Assembly (NCBI GenBank): GCA_023512835.1
Contig: CM042088.1
Location: forward strand, 40,404,164-40,468,163
From: Taxillus chinensis
Taxonomy: Eukaryota > Streptophyta > Magnoliopsida > Santalales > Loranthaceae
DNA: 64,000 nt
Direction: 5' to 3'
How positions within the stretch are numbered: position 1 is the stretch's first letter; every line of letters starts with the position of its first letter. The translations under genes and the position numbers were made by a program. Below the pieces are notes generated by a model that saw only the letters and a list, made by a program, of their open reading frames with translations, was not told the origin of the DNA and ran no database searches. This document shows, one piece after another, positions 25,853-40,605 of the stretch.

Positions 25853-28800
25853 TGTTGTTGTTGTTGTTTTAGGGGGAGGGAGAGTGCTTTTGACCTTTTG
25901 AGGTTGTGAATGAATGGTCTCTGCGCATATATCTATGATGATGATTATGATTTATGAGGGAGGTAGAAGATGGGAAAATGGGTTTTGGTTCTGGAAAGCT
26001 GTGGGCCGCAGAGGAAGGACTTTAGTTGGGGTTGAGTTTTTAAAAACAGATTAATTGATGTATCAAAAACCAGGAATGGTTCCTTCTGGCTTCTTCAGTT
26101 CTTCTAAACGTTGCGTGTGTGTTTCTTGCCAGTTGCCTCCACTGTTTTAGGAGCAGCCCTTCCCTTGTTCCAGAAAACCAACGAAGTCGGCCACGCTGTT
26201 AGTTTTGGATGGTAATAAAAGTCGACTCCTTCATAAAATAATAATAATAATAATAATCAATTCAAACTGCGACTATCGCATCAAGGCTTGAGTATGCTGA
26301 CCGGCATGATGCCCTGTCTTAATGTCTGCTCTTTTAAGTCATTTTTAAGGAGAGGGATGCAAATTAACACAAAAAATAGGATGACATGGTTCTACACAAG
26401 CATCTAAGAGAAAAAAAAATTGAATAACTTGAGAGGAATTAGCAGAACACAGTTAACACCTTTAACAAGATTGTACCAAAAGTGCCATATAATGGTAGTA
26501 TAACTAACATAAACAACAAAGTAGGATAAGTACAAGATTCACAAAAACCTAAAAATAAATTAATTTTATAATTTAAATATCATTTTTATCTGAATTTATT
26601 GTAGGTCATATACATATATTATTGTAATTAAAATGATATTATATAATTAGTAACATATTGTGAGATATGGTATAATTAAGATGGATACCCTAATATCTAG
26701 ATAGATAGGTTTCTCTTTTTGTATATATATTTACTCTTGCATTATATGAGGATATTTGAATGACATAATACCATTCTTAAATTGAGCTCATTTAAAACCA
26801 ATGTATGATATATGTAATATCATTATGCTTATGAAATATAGTCTAATATGTTATTTATTTTAGTATTTTTTCTTAATGATATGTTAATAACTAGGATGAG
26901 GAGATTATTTGTTTGTTAGTGATATAAAATTACATTAAAATCTAACATTGACAAATGTAAATGTTATTTTCTTGTTAACTAATATGTTATTTGTTTGTTA
27001 ATTAATAACTTAATACTAATTAACATGTTCTTATAACAAACATATATACAAATATTATAATTTAATTTTAAAATTTTATTATTATTAAGTGGTAACAAAT
27101 ATAATTAATTTTTTACAAAAAAAAATAGATTGATTTTTTTAGATAATAATACAACTTACACAAAAAATTAAGGGCAGCTCGTTTTAAAAAATCAACTTAT
27201 ATAAACTTGAAATCTAACTCAACAAAATGTTAAATGAGCTAAACTTGAGCCAGAGGTTTCAAATTGGATTCGAGCTCACTTGATTTGATTGTTTTTTTAC
27301 TTAAATGAGCCAAGCTAAATTTACCAAATTTCTGTTGGCTTATTTACGTGCATACAAATAATTAAAATAAGTATATATTGAATAAACTTTGAGAAAGATA
27401 AGATTAGCCTAAAAGTAGCTTGAAAGTTTTATTTCTTGAAAAAATTCTGTAAATATTATTGATTAATATTTCACATGCTTTATGAATTTTATATGATTTG
27501 CAGGATGAAACAATCACATAATTAGCAAACAAGCACAATGGTTAAAGATTGAAATATGCTTAAAATATCATAATGGGATGCAATTATTGGATTTCTAACT
27601 CTACATTATCTTCGAAACACAAAAGAGAAAACAAAATTTGTAGAAGCTACATAACAATTTAAAAAAAAAAACTCAAATATATATAAATAAACTTTAATCA
27701 TAAACACTTGAAAATAAATGTGGTATCTCTCACCAAACAGGAGAACTTGCAGATGATCAATCATCGACCTAGAAACAGGAAGAACTTCAATCGATATTGA
27801 ATTGAAATTAAGAAATTTTTAGGAAAAAATCAACACAATACATTAAGAAATTATAAAACACTGACATTTAATCAGAATTAATAAAATATTACTTTATTAA
27901 ATGTGTGCGGAAAAGACCGCACAATCGTACGTTGGCATATTAAAAAAACTGTATCCGTGGGCACCGGCGTCGCTGCAGATCAGCCCCGTCTCCGACTGGA
28001 AAATGCCCATCCCTCTGCTGTCCCCAACCATCACGTTTCAATGATTTAATAAAAAAGGTTCTTCGTATTTTATGCATTCACCTTTTGAAGCCTTATTTCT
28101 GGTCAAATTAGATTGTAGTTGAATAAATAAATAATAATAATAACTTAGAGCCATTAAATTAATTACCAGCAAAAGAATAAGGACATAGCCTTGGGAGCTT
28201 GGTTTAAAATAAGGACATAGAATCAAATAAAACCCCAGCTGTAGCTGCAAGGAACCACATAGGGAGAGACTAAAGAAGCTTGCATGAGAAGCACCAAGAA
28301 AAAAATATCAAGCCACACTTGTTTTTTTTTAATCATTTTACAGGAAAACATTATTGCAATAAAGCTTACTTTGAAGAACTCGATTTTCTTAAAAATATTA
28401 TATAAATTTTATTTTATACACTCGGTTAGTTTGTTTTCAAATATGATTGTGGTATGCTTATGATGTGATCTCCCTTTTTTTCTTTTTGTTGTTCTAGTTT
28501 AGCAAACAAATTAAATGCTGAATTAAAAAAAGTATTCCTCTCATGCTTATTCATGTTTATACTCTAATCGCTTAGATCGATTGTGATATTTATTTCTTTT
28601 ATTATATTTATTTTTCTGTGTGTTGTTTAACCTTTTTTTTTTTAATTTAAATAAAATATAAAAGCTAATTTTCTAGAAATCTAAATAAGTGAAAAGGCCC
28701 AAATATTCATGAGATTCGATTCGATGTTTATACTCTTACGCTTAGGACGAATTCAATTGTGGCATTTGTTTTTTTTTTTTTTTTGTATTTATTTTTCTGT

Positions 28801-29456
28801 ATTTTTTCTAAAACTTTTGCCAAAGGAAATTTTAGTCCCACATTTTTTCTAAAAGAAAAAATGTCTCTTAATGTGATTAAAAAAAGAAAAACTATAAAGA
28901 AGTAGAAAGTAGAAACTTTCATGTGCTAAAATTATTTATCAATATTTAATCATTGTGGGAGGCAACTTACTTTTCTTACACATAACCAACCACCTTAATT
29001 TTTAGGCACCTTAATTTTTAGGACCGTAGACCTCATAGGTAATTAATTACGCCTTTAATTTGTTTGATCATGACTTTATGTTTGTTTCATCATGTAATAT
29101 TTTGTACTAGCAATAAGAGAATATACTAGTTTCGAAATACAAATAATCAAAGCCAAAACTAGTACTCTCTAAACTTTTGTTGCAAAAGACATACTTTGTT
29201 ATAGTGTTGTTTAACTCTGTGTTCACAATATTATGTCTCAAATTTGCCATATAGGATGCACTGCCGCTTAATTTCTCTCTAGGTATAATAGTACAGTCGA
29301 AAATATGGGTTTCATTTCTTTTTCTAATGACTAAGGAATGATTTACACGTCTCCAAAATATCCCTGTTAGCGCTGCAAGGTATATTGGGTAAAAAGGTTG
29401 GAAATAAAGTGGATCGGTAAATAAAACAAGAAGAAAACCTCACAATTCACTATCAA
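25853..29456. other. Intergenic, no gene recognised
   Basis: This 3.6-kb AT-rich stretch includes the PDC promoter side. Around 27160-27340 there are short GAGCTCA/TTGAGC repeats of a kind often left by decayed transposons. A GC-richer patch at 27905-28035 stands out (see findings). Poly(T) and poly(A) runs are frequent at 28320-28880. Confidence 0.5.
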
Positions 29457-31064
29457 TCATTCAGACCCTACCCAACTAAGGCCAATCTCTTTAGACACCC
29501 CTCTCACCTTCATCAACTCCCTCACTTCACTCACATTGTCCCACTTTCCAGCCTCTGCAAGCGTGTTGGACAGCGCCAGATATGCTCCAGGTCGTTCCTC
29601 GCTATTCAACCTAAAAAGTTCATCTGCTGCAATTCGAGCAATCTCCACATCACCGTGCATTTTGCACGCACTAAGCAGAGTTGCCCACACATCAATGTTC
29701 GGCTTCTCTGGCATTCCCATCACAAATTCCCATGCCTCCTGCAAGCTTCCAGCCCGGCCAAAGAGATCCACCATACAAGCATAATGCTCCATCGCTGGTT
29801 TTACGGAGTAGATTCTTTCCATGCTTTCAAAAATTTGCTTCCCTTCATTGACCAATCCAGCATGTCCACAGGCTGAGAGAGCTGCAAGAAATGTGACATA
29901 ATTAGGTGTAATGTGGCATTCTGCTTCCATCCTACGGAAGAGCTCAATGGCATCATGGGGCGACCCATTCTTCCCATACCCGTCGATCATGGACGTCCAT
30001 GAAAACACATTCTTTTGCAGCATGTGGTCGAAAACCATGCGCGCGTCATTGGTTCTCCCACATTTTGAGTACATGTCTATGAGTGCACTTCCTATCCTTA
30101 TGTCCTTGAAGTGTTGGGTCTTCATGATCTGAGTGTGCACTTGCTGGCCAGTCTCAAATGCTGCCAATAATGAGCACGCCCCAATCACACTAGCAAAGGT
30201 CGAGATTGTTGGCCGGAAGGTTAACCGCTGCATCTCAATGAAGAGGTTGAGCGACTTCCATCCACTTTCAGTGCATTTGCTGTAACCTTCGATCATTGCA
30301 TTGAAAACCACCACGTCCTTCGGAATTGTCTTTCGGAAAACATCTTCAGCAGCCCCAATGGATCCTTGGTTCATGTAACCCGTTATCATAGCCGTGGAAC
30401 ACGCCACATCCTTTGCGGACAAGCTGTTAAACAGTGTCCTGGCGTAATCAATTTCCTGACTTTTAACATAGGAGTTCACGAGTGTCGTGCACAAGACGTC
30501 GTCCAAGTCAACATCGCATTTCAATATCTGCGCGTGAACCTCCTTTCCCATACCACGAGATAACCACGGCGAAGCAGCAGCACCCGCACTGCTTACGGTG
30601 GAGGCCTTTAGAATCATCGAATACGTGAACCCATCAGGCTTTTCATTCGAAAGCATCAACTTCCGAACCATCCCAAGAGATTCCTCAGCTCGGCTGTGTT
30701 TGATGTAGCCGGAGATCAGATAATTATAAGCGGAGAGTGTTGGATGAGGCATTTCGTCGAACATCTGCCGCGCGTACCGCATGCAGTTACTTTTCACGTA
30801 CAATATCAGGAGTTTTATGGATACGTTGGTGTTGGGTTGGAACCCCATTTTGAGAATTCGGGCGTGGATTGTCCGGCCAGGAGATGGGTCATCGGAATCG
30901 ATGTAGTGTTGCAGAGCCGAGGCCAGGGGTGTGGGTGTTGGGTGAGCGACGTAGTCGCGCGTAGAAGGTAACGTGGTGTTGGTCCTTGGTTGTGTTTGAT
31001 TGGCGTGCGTGGATGACAGAATTGAGGGCCTGATTAGGACACCCTTGTGCAGTTGAGGAGGCAT
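29457..31064 (-). CDS. Pentatricopeptide repeat protein, PLS/E type (At1g28690-like)
   Basis: A single uninterrupted frame of 535 codons. PPR motifs run from about residue 65 to 500 in P-L-S order: examples are IHARILKMGFQPN, ARQMFDEMPHPTLSAYNYLISGY, VFSWTSMIDGYGKNG and HYACMVDLFGRAGSLQEA. An E-type C-terminal region follows and ends LSWVGSE; no DYW deaminase domain is present. The wording is very close to my memory of Arabidopsis At1g28690. PPR proteins bind single-stranded RNA in mitochondria or plastids, and E-type proteins usually specify C-to-U editing sites. The first 45 residues are rich in Ser, Thr and Arg with few acids, consistent with a targeting peptide. Lack of introns is normal for the family. 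Target RNA is unknown. Confidence 0.94.
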   Translation of the reverse strand: MPPQLHKGVLIRPSILSSTHANQTQPRTNTTLPSTRDYVAHPTPTPLASALQHYIDSDDPSPGRTIHARILKMGFQPNTNVSIKLLILYVKSNCMRYARQMFDEMPHPTLSAYNYLISGYIKHSRAEESLGMVRKLMLSNEKPDGFTYSMILKASTVSSAGAAASPWLSRGMGKEVHAQILKCDVDLDDVLCTTLVNSYVKSQEIDYARTLFNSLSAKDVACSTAMITGYMNQGSIGAAEDVFRKTIPKDVVVFNAMIEGYSKCTESGWKSLNLFIEMQRLTFRPTISTFASVIGACSLLAAFETGQQVHTQIMKTQHFKDIRIGSALIDMYSKCGRTNDARMVFDHMLQKNVFSWTSMIDGYGKNGSPHDAIELFRRMEAECHITPNYVTFLAALSACGHAGLVNEGKQIFESMERIYSVKPAMEHYACMVDLFGRAGSLQEAWEFVMGMPEKPNIDVWATLLSACKMHGDVEIARIAADELFRLNSEERPGAYLALSNTLAEAGKWDNVSEVRELMKVRGVSKEIGLSWVGSE

Positions 31065-31383
31065 CTGTTCAGGGTTGCCTTATTCGCAGCCTAACTGATC
31101 TTATCAGTTATCACTCCCCGCCAACGGATTGAACAAGAGTTTCGTTTCGGCATTGACTATTGGTTTTTTTCCCAGTGTCCGAAGCTAACGCCACCGCCCG
31201 CCTGACAAGAACTAACAACTTCTGCGACAGGTTGGAAACTTCTTGAATGTATGTCGCCCCTCTGCTCTACCAACGGTCTGCGCCAGGCCCGCTCATCTTT
31301 GAACTTGCTGTTTCAAGTACATAAATTGGCCTACGGGCTGGCCCGTCCCGTTCGCGGTTCATAACCCATTAAAACTCACATCC

Positions 31384-31402
31384 GGCCCACATTAAACCCT
31401 AG
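31384..31402 (-). promoter_or_regulatory. Site II (TGGGCC) next to telo-box (AAACCCTA) upstream of PPR gene
   Basis: GGCCCA (31384-31389; TGGGCC on the gene strand) sits 4 bp from AAACCCTAG (31394-31402), about 320-340 bp upstream of the PPR start codon. In plants the pair of a site II motif and a telo-box is known from promoters of ribosomal and organelle-directed genes, which fits the neighbour. Distance and lack of a mapped start keep confidence low. Confidence 0.4.
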
Positions 31403-31611
31403 TACTACCCGCTTAGCCCGCGGGCCATTTACGGGTGGGTTTTCATGCAATATGGACAACAAGGAAAACGCAAACAGGAAATGTGGAACTAAGATTTGAT
31501 TCTATTTAATTTTAAGCCGAAACATTTGAAACTTAATATAAATAATAATTGTTTTCAATTCACTTTGCCTCGCCTCGCCTCGCCTTCTTTATTTATTTAT
31601 TTTTATTTTCA

Positions 31612-31613
<2 letters not shown>

Positions 31614-31645
<32 letters not shown>
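31614..31645. repeat. (TAA)n microsatellite
   Basis: About ten perfect TAA units follow a CCTCG/ATTT-rich lead (31566-31610) in the spacer upstream of the PPR gene. Confidence 0.9.
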
Positions 31646-35816
<4,171 letters not shown>

Positions 35817-37142
35817 TCAATCAAACCTGGGAGACGGTCCGCCACTAGACGAAGATGAGTGATCATCTACGGGGCTTGATCCCGATGGACTTAGTCGATC
35901 AGGATTTGGCGACAGTTCATCTTTCACATCTTTTCTAGGTGCCGCTATCTCCGTCAATGCCGGGTGACGTATGGGGCTTGGTCCTGACGAACTCAGTCGA
36001 TTAGGATTTGCCAAAGGTTCATCTTCCGTCGAGTTTTTAGGAGTCCCTACCTCCGTCGATGGCCAGTGATGTATGGGGCTTGGTCCCGATGGAACCAAGC
36101 GGTTAGGATTTGGCGACGGTTCATCATCTGCCTCCTCTTTTGCAGGAGCCGCTACCTCCGTCAATGCCGGGTGACGTATGGGGCTTGGTCCTGACGAACT
36201 CAGTCGATTAGGATTTGGCAAAGGTTCATCTTCCGTCTCGTTTTTACGAGTCCCTACCTCCGTCGATGGCCAGTGATGTATGGGGCTTGGTCCCGATGGA
36301 ACCAAGCGGTTAGGATTTGGCGACGGTTCATCATCTGCCTCCTCTTTTGCAGGAGCCGCTACCTCCGTCAATGGCGGGTGATGATGTATGGGGCTTGGTC
36401 CTAATGGAACCAAGCGGTCAGGATTAATCGGTGACAGTCCATCTTTCACTTCTTTTTCAGGAGCCGCTACCTCCGTCGATGCCGGGTGATGATGTATGGG
36501 GCTTGGTCCTGATGGACTCAGTCGATCAGGATTTGGTGACAGTTCATCTTTCGCCTCTTTTCTAGGAGCTGCTACCTCCGTCGATGCCGGCCGGTGACGT
36601 ATGGGGCTTGGTCCCGATGGACTCAATCGATCAGGAATTAGAGACAGTTCATCTTCCACCTCTTTTCTTGGAGCTGCTGCGGCCGTCAATGTGGGGTGAT
36701 GTATGGGGCTTGGTCCCCCTGGACTCAATCGATCAGGAATTAGAGACCGTTCATCTTTCACCTGGTTTCTAGAAGCTGCTGCGGCCGTCAATGTGGGGTG
36801 ATGTATGGGGCTTGGTCCCCCTGGACTCAATCGATCAGGAATTAGAGACAGTTCATCTTCCACCTCTTTTCTCGCAGCTGCTGCGGCCGTCAATGTGGGG
36901 TGATGTATGGGGCTTGGTCCCCCTGGACTCAATCTATCAGGAATTAGAGACCGTTCATCTTTCACCTCTTTTCTAGCAGCTGCCTCGTCCTTCAATGCCT
37001 GGCGCAATTCCACTACGCTTCGGCGTTCTATGAACATGTTAGAACCCCGCGGCCTACACTCGGCCACCACGGCGGCCAAAACCAATAAGAGCACGACAAG
37101 GAGGCACACACTAGGCCTGAAGTTGCCCATACTTCTACGCAT
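35817..37142 (-). CDS. Multi-CLE secreted peptide precursor (ten CLE-like motifs)
   Basis: A single open frame. From the ATG at 37142 it codes 441 aa; the frame is open back to an ATG at 37220. I chose 37142 (MRRSMGNFRPSV) because it puts the hydrophobic signal peptide (CLLVVLLLVLAAVVAEC) at the N terminus and because the TATA box at 37263 would leave almost no leader for the 37220 start. After the signal and a basic segment come ten dodecapeptides fitting the CLE pattern R-L-[SV]-[PS]-x-G-P-S-P-I-[HR]-H, such as RLSPGGPSPIHH and RLVPSGPSPIHH, spaced 34-36 residues apart by acidic/Lys-rich and Ala/Pro spacers, plus a decayed eleventh (RLSPSGSSPVDD). CLE peptides are secreted, proline-hydroxylated 12-13-mers perceived by leucine-rich-repeat receptor kinases that control meristems, vasculature and nodulation. 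Ser replaces the usual Asp/Asn at motif position 8. Processing and activity are inference. Confidence 0.85.
   Translation of the reverse strand: MRRSMGNFRPSVCLLVVLLLVLAAVVAECRPRGSNMFIERRSVVELRQALKDEAAARKEVKDERSLIPDRLSPGGPSPIHHPTLTAAAAARKEVEDELSLIPDRLSPGGPSPIHHPTLTAAAASRNQVKDERSLIPDRLSPGGPSPIHHPTLTAAAAPRKEVEDELSLIPDRLSPSGPSPIRHRPASTEVAAPRKEAKDELSPNPDRLSPSGPSPIHHHPASTEVAAPEKEVKDGLSPINPDRLVPLGPSPIHHHPPLTEVAAPAKEEADDEPSPNPNRLVPSGPSPIHHWPSTEVGTRKNETEDEPLPNPNRLSSSGPSPIRHPALTEVAAPAKEEADDEPSPNPNRLVPSGPSPIHHWPSTEVGTPKNSTEDEPLANPNRLSSSGPSPIRHPALTEIAAPRKDVKDELSPNPDRLSPSGSSPVDDHSSSSSGGPSPRFD
35862..36935 (-). repeat. CLE-coding tandem array, eleven units of about 102-108 bp
   Basis: The motif codons lie at 36900-36935, 36798-36833, 36696-36731, 36594-36629, 36489-36524, 36381-36416, 36273-36308, 36171-36206, 36066-36101, 35964-35999 and 35862-35897 (decayed). 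Start-to-start steps are 34, 34, 34, 35, 36, 36, 34, 35, 34 and 34 codons. Units 1-3 are nearly identical to each other. Units 7-8 and 9-10 are two copies of a two-unit block (RLVPSGPSPIHHWP then RLSSSGPSPIRHP). All length changes are multiples of three. Confidence 0.93.
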
Positions 37143-37262
37143 ATGATGGAAGATTTTTCTTAAATTTTTTTGAGAGCAATAATGTTGGAGGAATATGTGT
37201 AGCGCTGGTTTTGAAGGCACACACTTCAGTGGGTGGGTGCGGTGTCGGGAGTGACAATGAGC

Positions 37263-37270
37263 TATTTATA
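37263..37270 (-). promoter_or_regulatory. TATA box of the multi-CLE gene
   Basis: TATAAATA on the minus strand within CTCTATAAATAGC, a textbook plant TATA box. Transcription would start near 37230-37240, giving a leader of about 90 nt to the ATG at 37142. Confidence 0.7.
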
Positions 37271-37479
37271 GAGGTGTGGCCGGATCCATGGTGTGTGCAT
37301 ATACGCCTACGCGGCTTAATTGATTAATTTAGTGGCCGCAGCGATATCCAAATTGGACGGCTCTGATATTATGTGATTACGTGGACCAGTCGGCTAATTA
37401 CGTGCCCATCCTGTCATCTCCATCTAATAGCCGTCATATATATGTTACTCCCATCTTGGATGCAATCGGTTTATATTTG

Positions 37480-38270
37480 AGCAGTCGCAAATGAATCAAA
37501 CATTAGCCAATAAATTTGTGCTCGCCTTATGTTTGTTTCTTTAAAAAAATTAATATTCATGAATAAATTTATTTATAATGAATATAAATAAACGAATATG
37601 CAGAAACTGTGTTCAGCACATTTATATTTATTAACATATTTTTGTGAACAATATTAGTAAACATATATTTACAAATATGTGTTTACGAATAATATTTGAG
37701 AATATTATTAATTAATTCATAAATAGACATTCACAGACAATGTTTGAGAACATTAATAATTAATTCATAAATAGATATCTCCGAATAACATTTCATGAAT
37801 AAATGTTTGTGAATAGTTAAACAAATGAATAAACAAACAAGTAAACGAAAAAGCATATTTGATTATAAATTTTGAATCATTATTATTTTAGTTCACAAAC
37901 AATTAAATAAACGTACAACCTCTTGAGTTTGCGAACAAACAAACAAACGAACTAACTTGTTTATAAACTTTGAATAATTATGTATTTTAGTTCATAAATA
38001 ATTAAACGAACAAATATTAAGTTTTTGAACAAAGTAAAAATATAATGTTCATGAATATGTATGTTGGTGTATTCATAAATATTGTTCATGAATGAGTGTT
38101 CGTAAGTGGTTCGTAACCATCAACGAACTATTCGCGAATACTAACGAACGAACATAAATACGATGATCTAGCGTTTGTATCTGGTTCGGTTCGTTAAAGA
38201 ATAGTACCAAATCAAGCTCGAACACCTTACTGCTCGACTCGACTCGATTTGTTTACAGTCCTAAGCAGAA
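37480..38270. repeat. GTTCGTGAAC/ATTCATAAATA-rich decayed element
   Basis: Short variants of TTCGTGAAC, TTCATGAATA, AACGAAC and GAACAAACAAACGAAC crowd this 800-bp stretch in both orientations, ending in a CAAGCTCGAACACC...CTCGACTCGACTCG segment. Similar GCTCGAAC-ended, GTTCGTG-filled sequences are common non-autonomous repeats in plant genomes. No terminal repeats or target duplication could be fixed by eye. Confidence 0.4.
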
Positions 38271-38279
38271 ATGATAGAC

Positions 38280-40600
38280 AACCCTGATAATATAATATTA
38301 GTATTTAAAATTTATATATTTTTTGTCTGCTAAATTGGTATCATGCTACGTCATCAAGGTTAAAACTGCAATTCCAATATACTCATATTTGGGTCGGCCA
38401 CCAATATATATTTATCAGATTTTTCCTCTTGGGTGCATAGGAAATCCATTGGTTTTTTAAAATTCTATTAATTAATAAAATTTTAAAATATATTTAAATA
38501 AAAAAAATTATAATTCATGAAAAACTTTAAAGTAATATTTAAAAAAACCTAATAAATTATTAAAAGTATCACAATTAAATATTTTATTTAAAATAAACAT
38601 AAATTTTTTTATGTTAAATCCAAATAAATATGGTCATCAAAATCTAAGTATTTGATAACTCGCATTTTTTTATCATTTTAATAGAATTTTAAAAGAAAAT
38701 CTTAACAAATTAAATTTTATCATCAAAATATTAATATTTTACAACTCACAAATTTTAAATTATAACATGGAAGTTTTTTCTTGTCTAGCTTGGTTAAAAA
38801 CCTTAGTTGAGTAAAGCTATCACTTGTCTTAATTGGTTTCACCCTTGGTTTATTTATGTTTTTTTTTTTTGGAAAACAAAGGAATGTAAGACATAAACCT
38901 CTTGTGTCTAAAGTTTGAAAACAGTTTTAACATGCAAGGGAAAAAGAAAAAATATTTGCCATAATTAGTTTGGGCTCAAATAATTATGATTAAATATTGA
39001 TCATCCAACCTCGTGATTACTTGGATTGGTGATAAAAAACTAAACATTTTTAGCTATTTTTAAATTTATGTTTTTATGTTTTATTTTTTGCTTTGTTTTT
39101 TTATGTTCTAGCGTTTATTTTGGTCAATATTTTATTTATAAGTTTTCAAAAAAAAAAACTATATGTTTTTTTGTTTTAAAATTTTAAAGTTTTTATTTCG
39201 AAAGTTTATTTTTAAACTTTATTTTTGGTTTTAGAAGTTTAAAAGTTTTTCCCGATAAAGTTTTAAATTTTAAATTTTAAATTTTGGTTTTTAAATTTTG
39301 TAAAGTTTCTAAAGTTTATCAAGGTTTTTCTTTTAATAAACTTTTTAAAAATGTTTTAAGAAGTTTTAAAATTTTCTAAAAGTTTTTAGAGTTTTACAAA
39401 ATTTTCAAAGGTTTATTTTCAAAGTAAAAAAACTAAAGTTTTAAATATTTTTAAAAAGTTTTGAAGTTTTTATTTTGTTTAACATTTTTAAAGTTCGAAG
39501 TCTTTTTTTATTTAAAAGTTATAATTTTTTAGAGGTTTATGATTCCTTTTTGTTTTTTTTTTAAGTTACATTTCATTTGTGAAATTTAAGTCATAGCTTT
39601 AACATGCATTGTAACATATTAGGCTTGCATGCTCGATCTTGTTTTTTTTTTTTTTTTTGGGGGGGGGGGGGTGGGGGGGGGATAAGACAGCTCTTTCGTA
39701 ACAATTTTTTTACTTTGTCACACATCGGACCACATTCAAGGTTGAAAATTCGCATGTGAATCCACCATAACCTCTCCCACTGAGTCACACTTCATTTGGG
39801 AGTATAGAACACCACCATGTGATTTTGTAGCTAGATAATTACCCATTATCATGAAATTTTCTCCCATATATAACTCCCTCTCAATTTGAATTCCAAATCA
39901 ATATCCTAATAACCCCAAGGGTACGTAGTACTAGTCCAAGTCCAACATTATCCATTATAAATTCATCATATTGGTCCATAAAGTTCTAATAATATACTAT
40001 AACATGTTGGACTTGTATTTTTCTTATTAGTGACCTTGGCTTTTCTTGTTTTGGCTAACAATTTTCCTAGCACATTTCAAAGTAAAAAAGTGAACTTAGA
40101 TATTCAATCTATGAATCTAGTTCGTTTCAGAGTTTTTTTTTAAAATCAACAATATGATAAAAATATATTTGTAGGACATTTTATTAGCTTACTATCACCT
40201 CTCGATTCAACGAATTTGAGCAAAAACAATTTGTTAGAGAGAGAGAGAGAGAGAGAGTATGTATATAACAAAAAATAAGTATTTATATTACATCTAAAAT
40301 GATTGTTGTTGTTAAGCGAAGGCTTAAAAAGTTATGTGGGTATTTGTTTGTTTTTCAAACCTTTAATTTGTAAAATGTAACATGTTAGAGAAAAAGTGTA
40401 TAATTTTACATTTTAGGGTTAGTTTTGAATTAAATAATAATGTTTTAGACTTATTTTATTAGTAAAATGTTAGATCGGTAACCACGCCGATTTGATATCC
40501 TAATGAAAATGGTCACATATATTTATATTTTCGATTTTCATATATTCGTATCCTCAAAAAACCTTAACAAAGATAATTTGACTTTGATATTACATGTTGG
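38280..40600. other. Intergenic, T-rich simple sequence
   Basis: No gene seen. From about 39040 to 39560 the sequence is a drifting AAGTTTTAAAATTTT pattern (cryptic simple DNA). A poly(T)-poly(G) tract at 39642-39681 and a (GA)n run near 40238-40258 are the only other structures. Confidence 0.5.
39642..39681. repeat. Poly(T)-poly(G) tract
   Basis: About 17 T residues run directly into about 23 G residues broken by a single T at about 39672. Slippage-prone; exact lengths may be assembly estimates. Confidence 0.85.
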
Positions 40601-40605
40601 ATCGG

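Noticed and set aside
36584..37146. Forward frames with repeated MWGDVWGLVP
   Set aside because: These are antisense shadows of the CLE repeat array.
37143..37220. Upstream ATG at 37220 as the start of the multi-CLE protein
   Set aside because: It would bury the signal peptide behind about 36 residues and leave almost no leader after the TATA box; kept only as an alternative.
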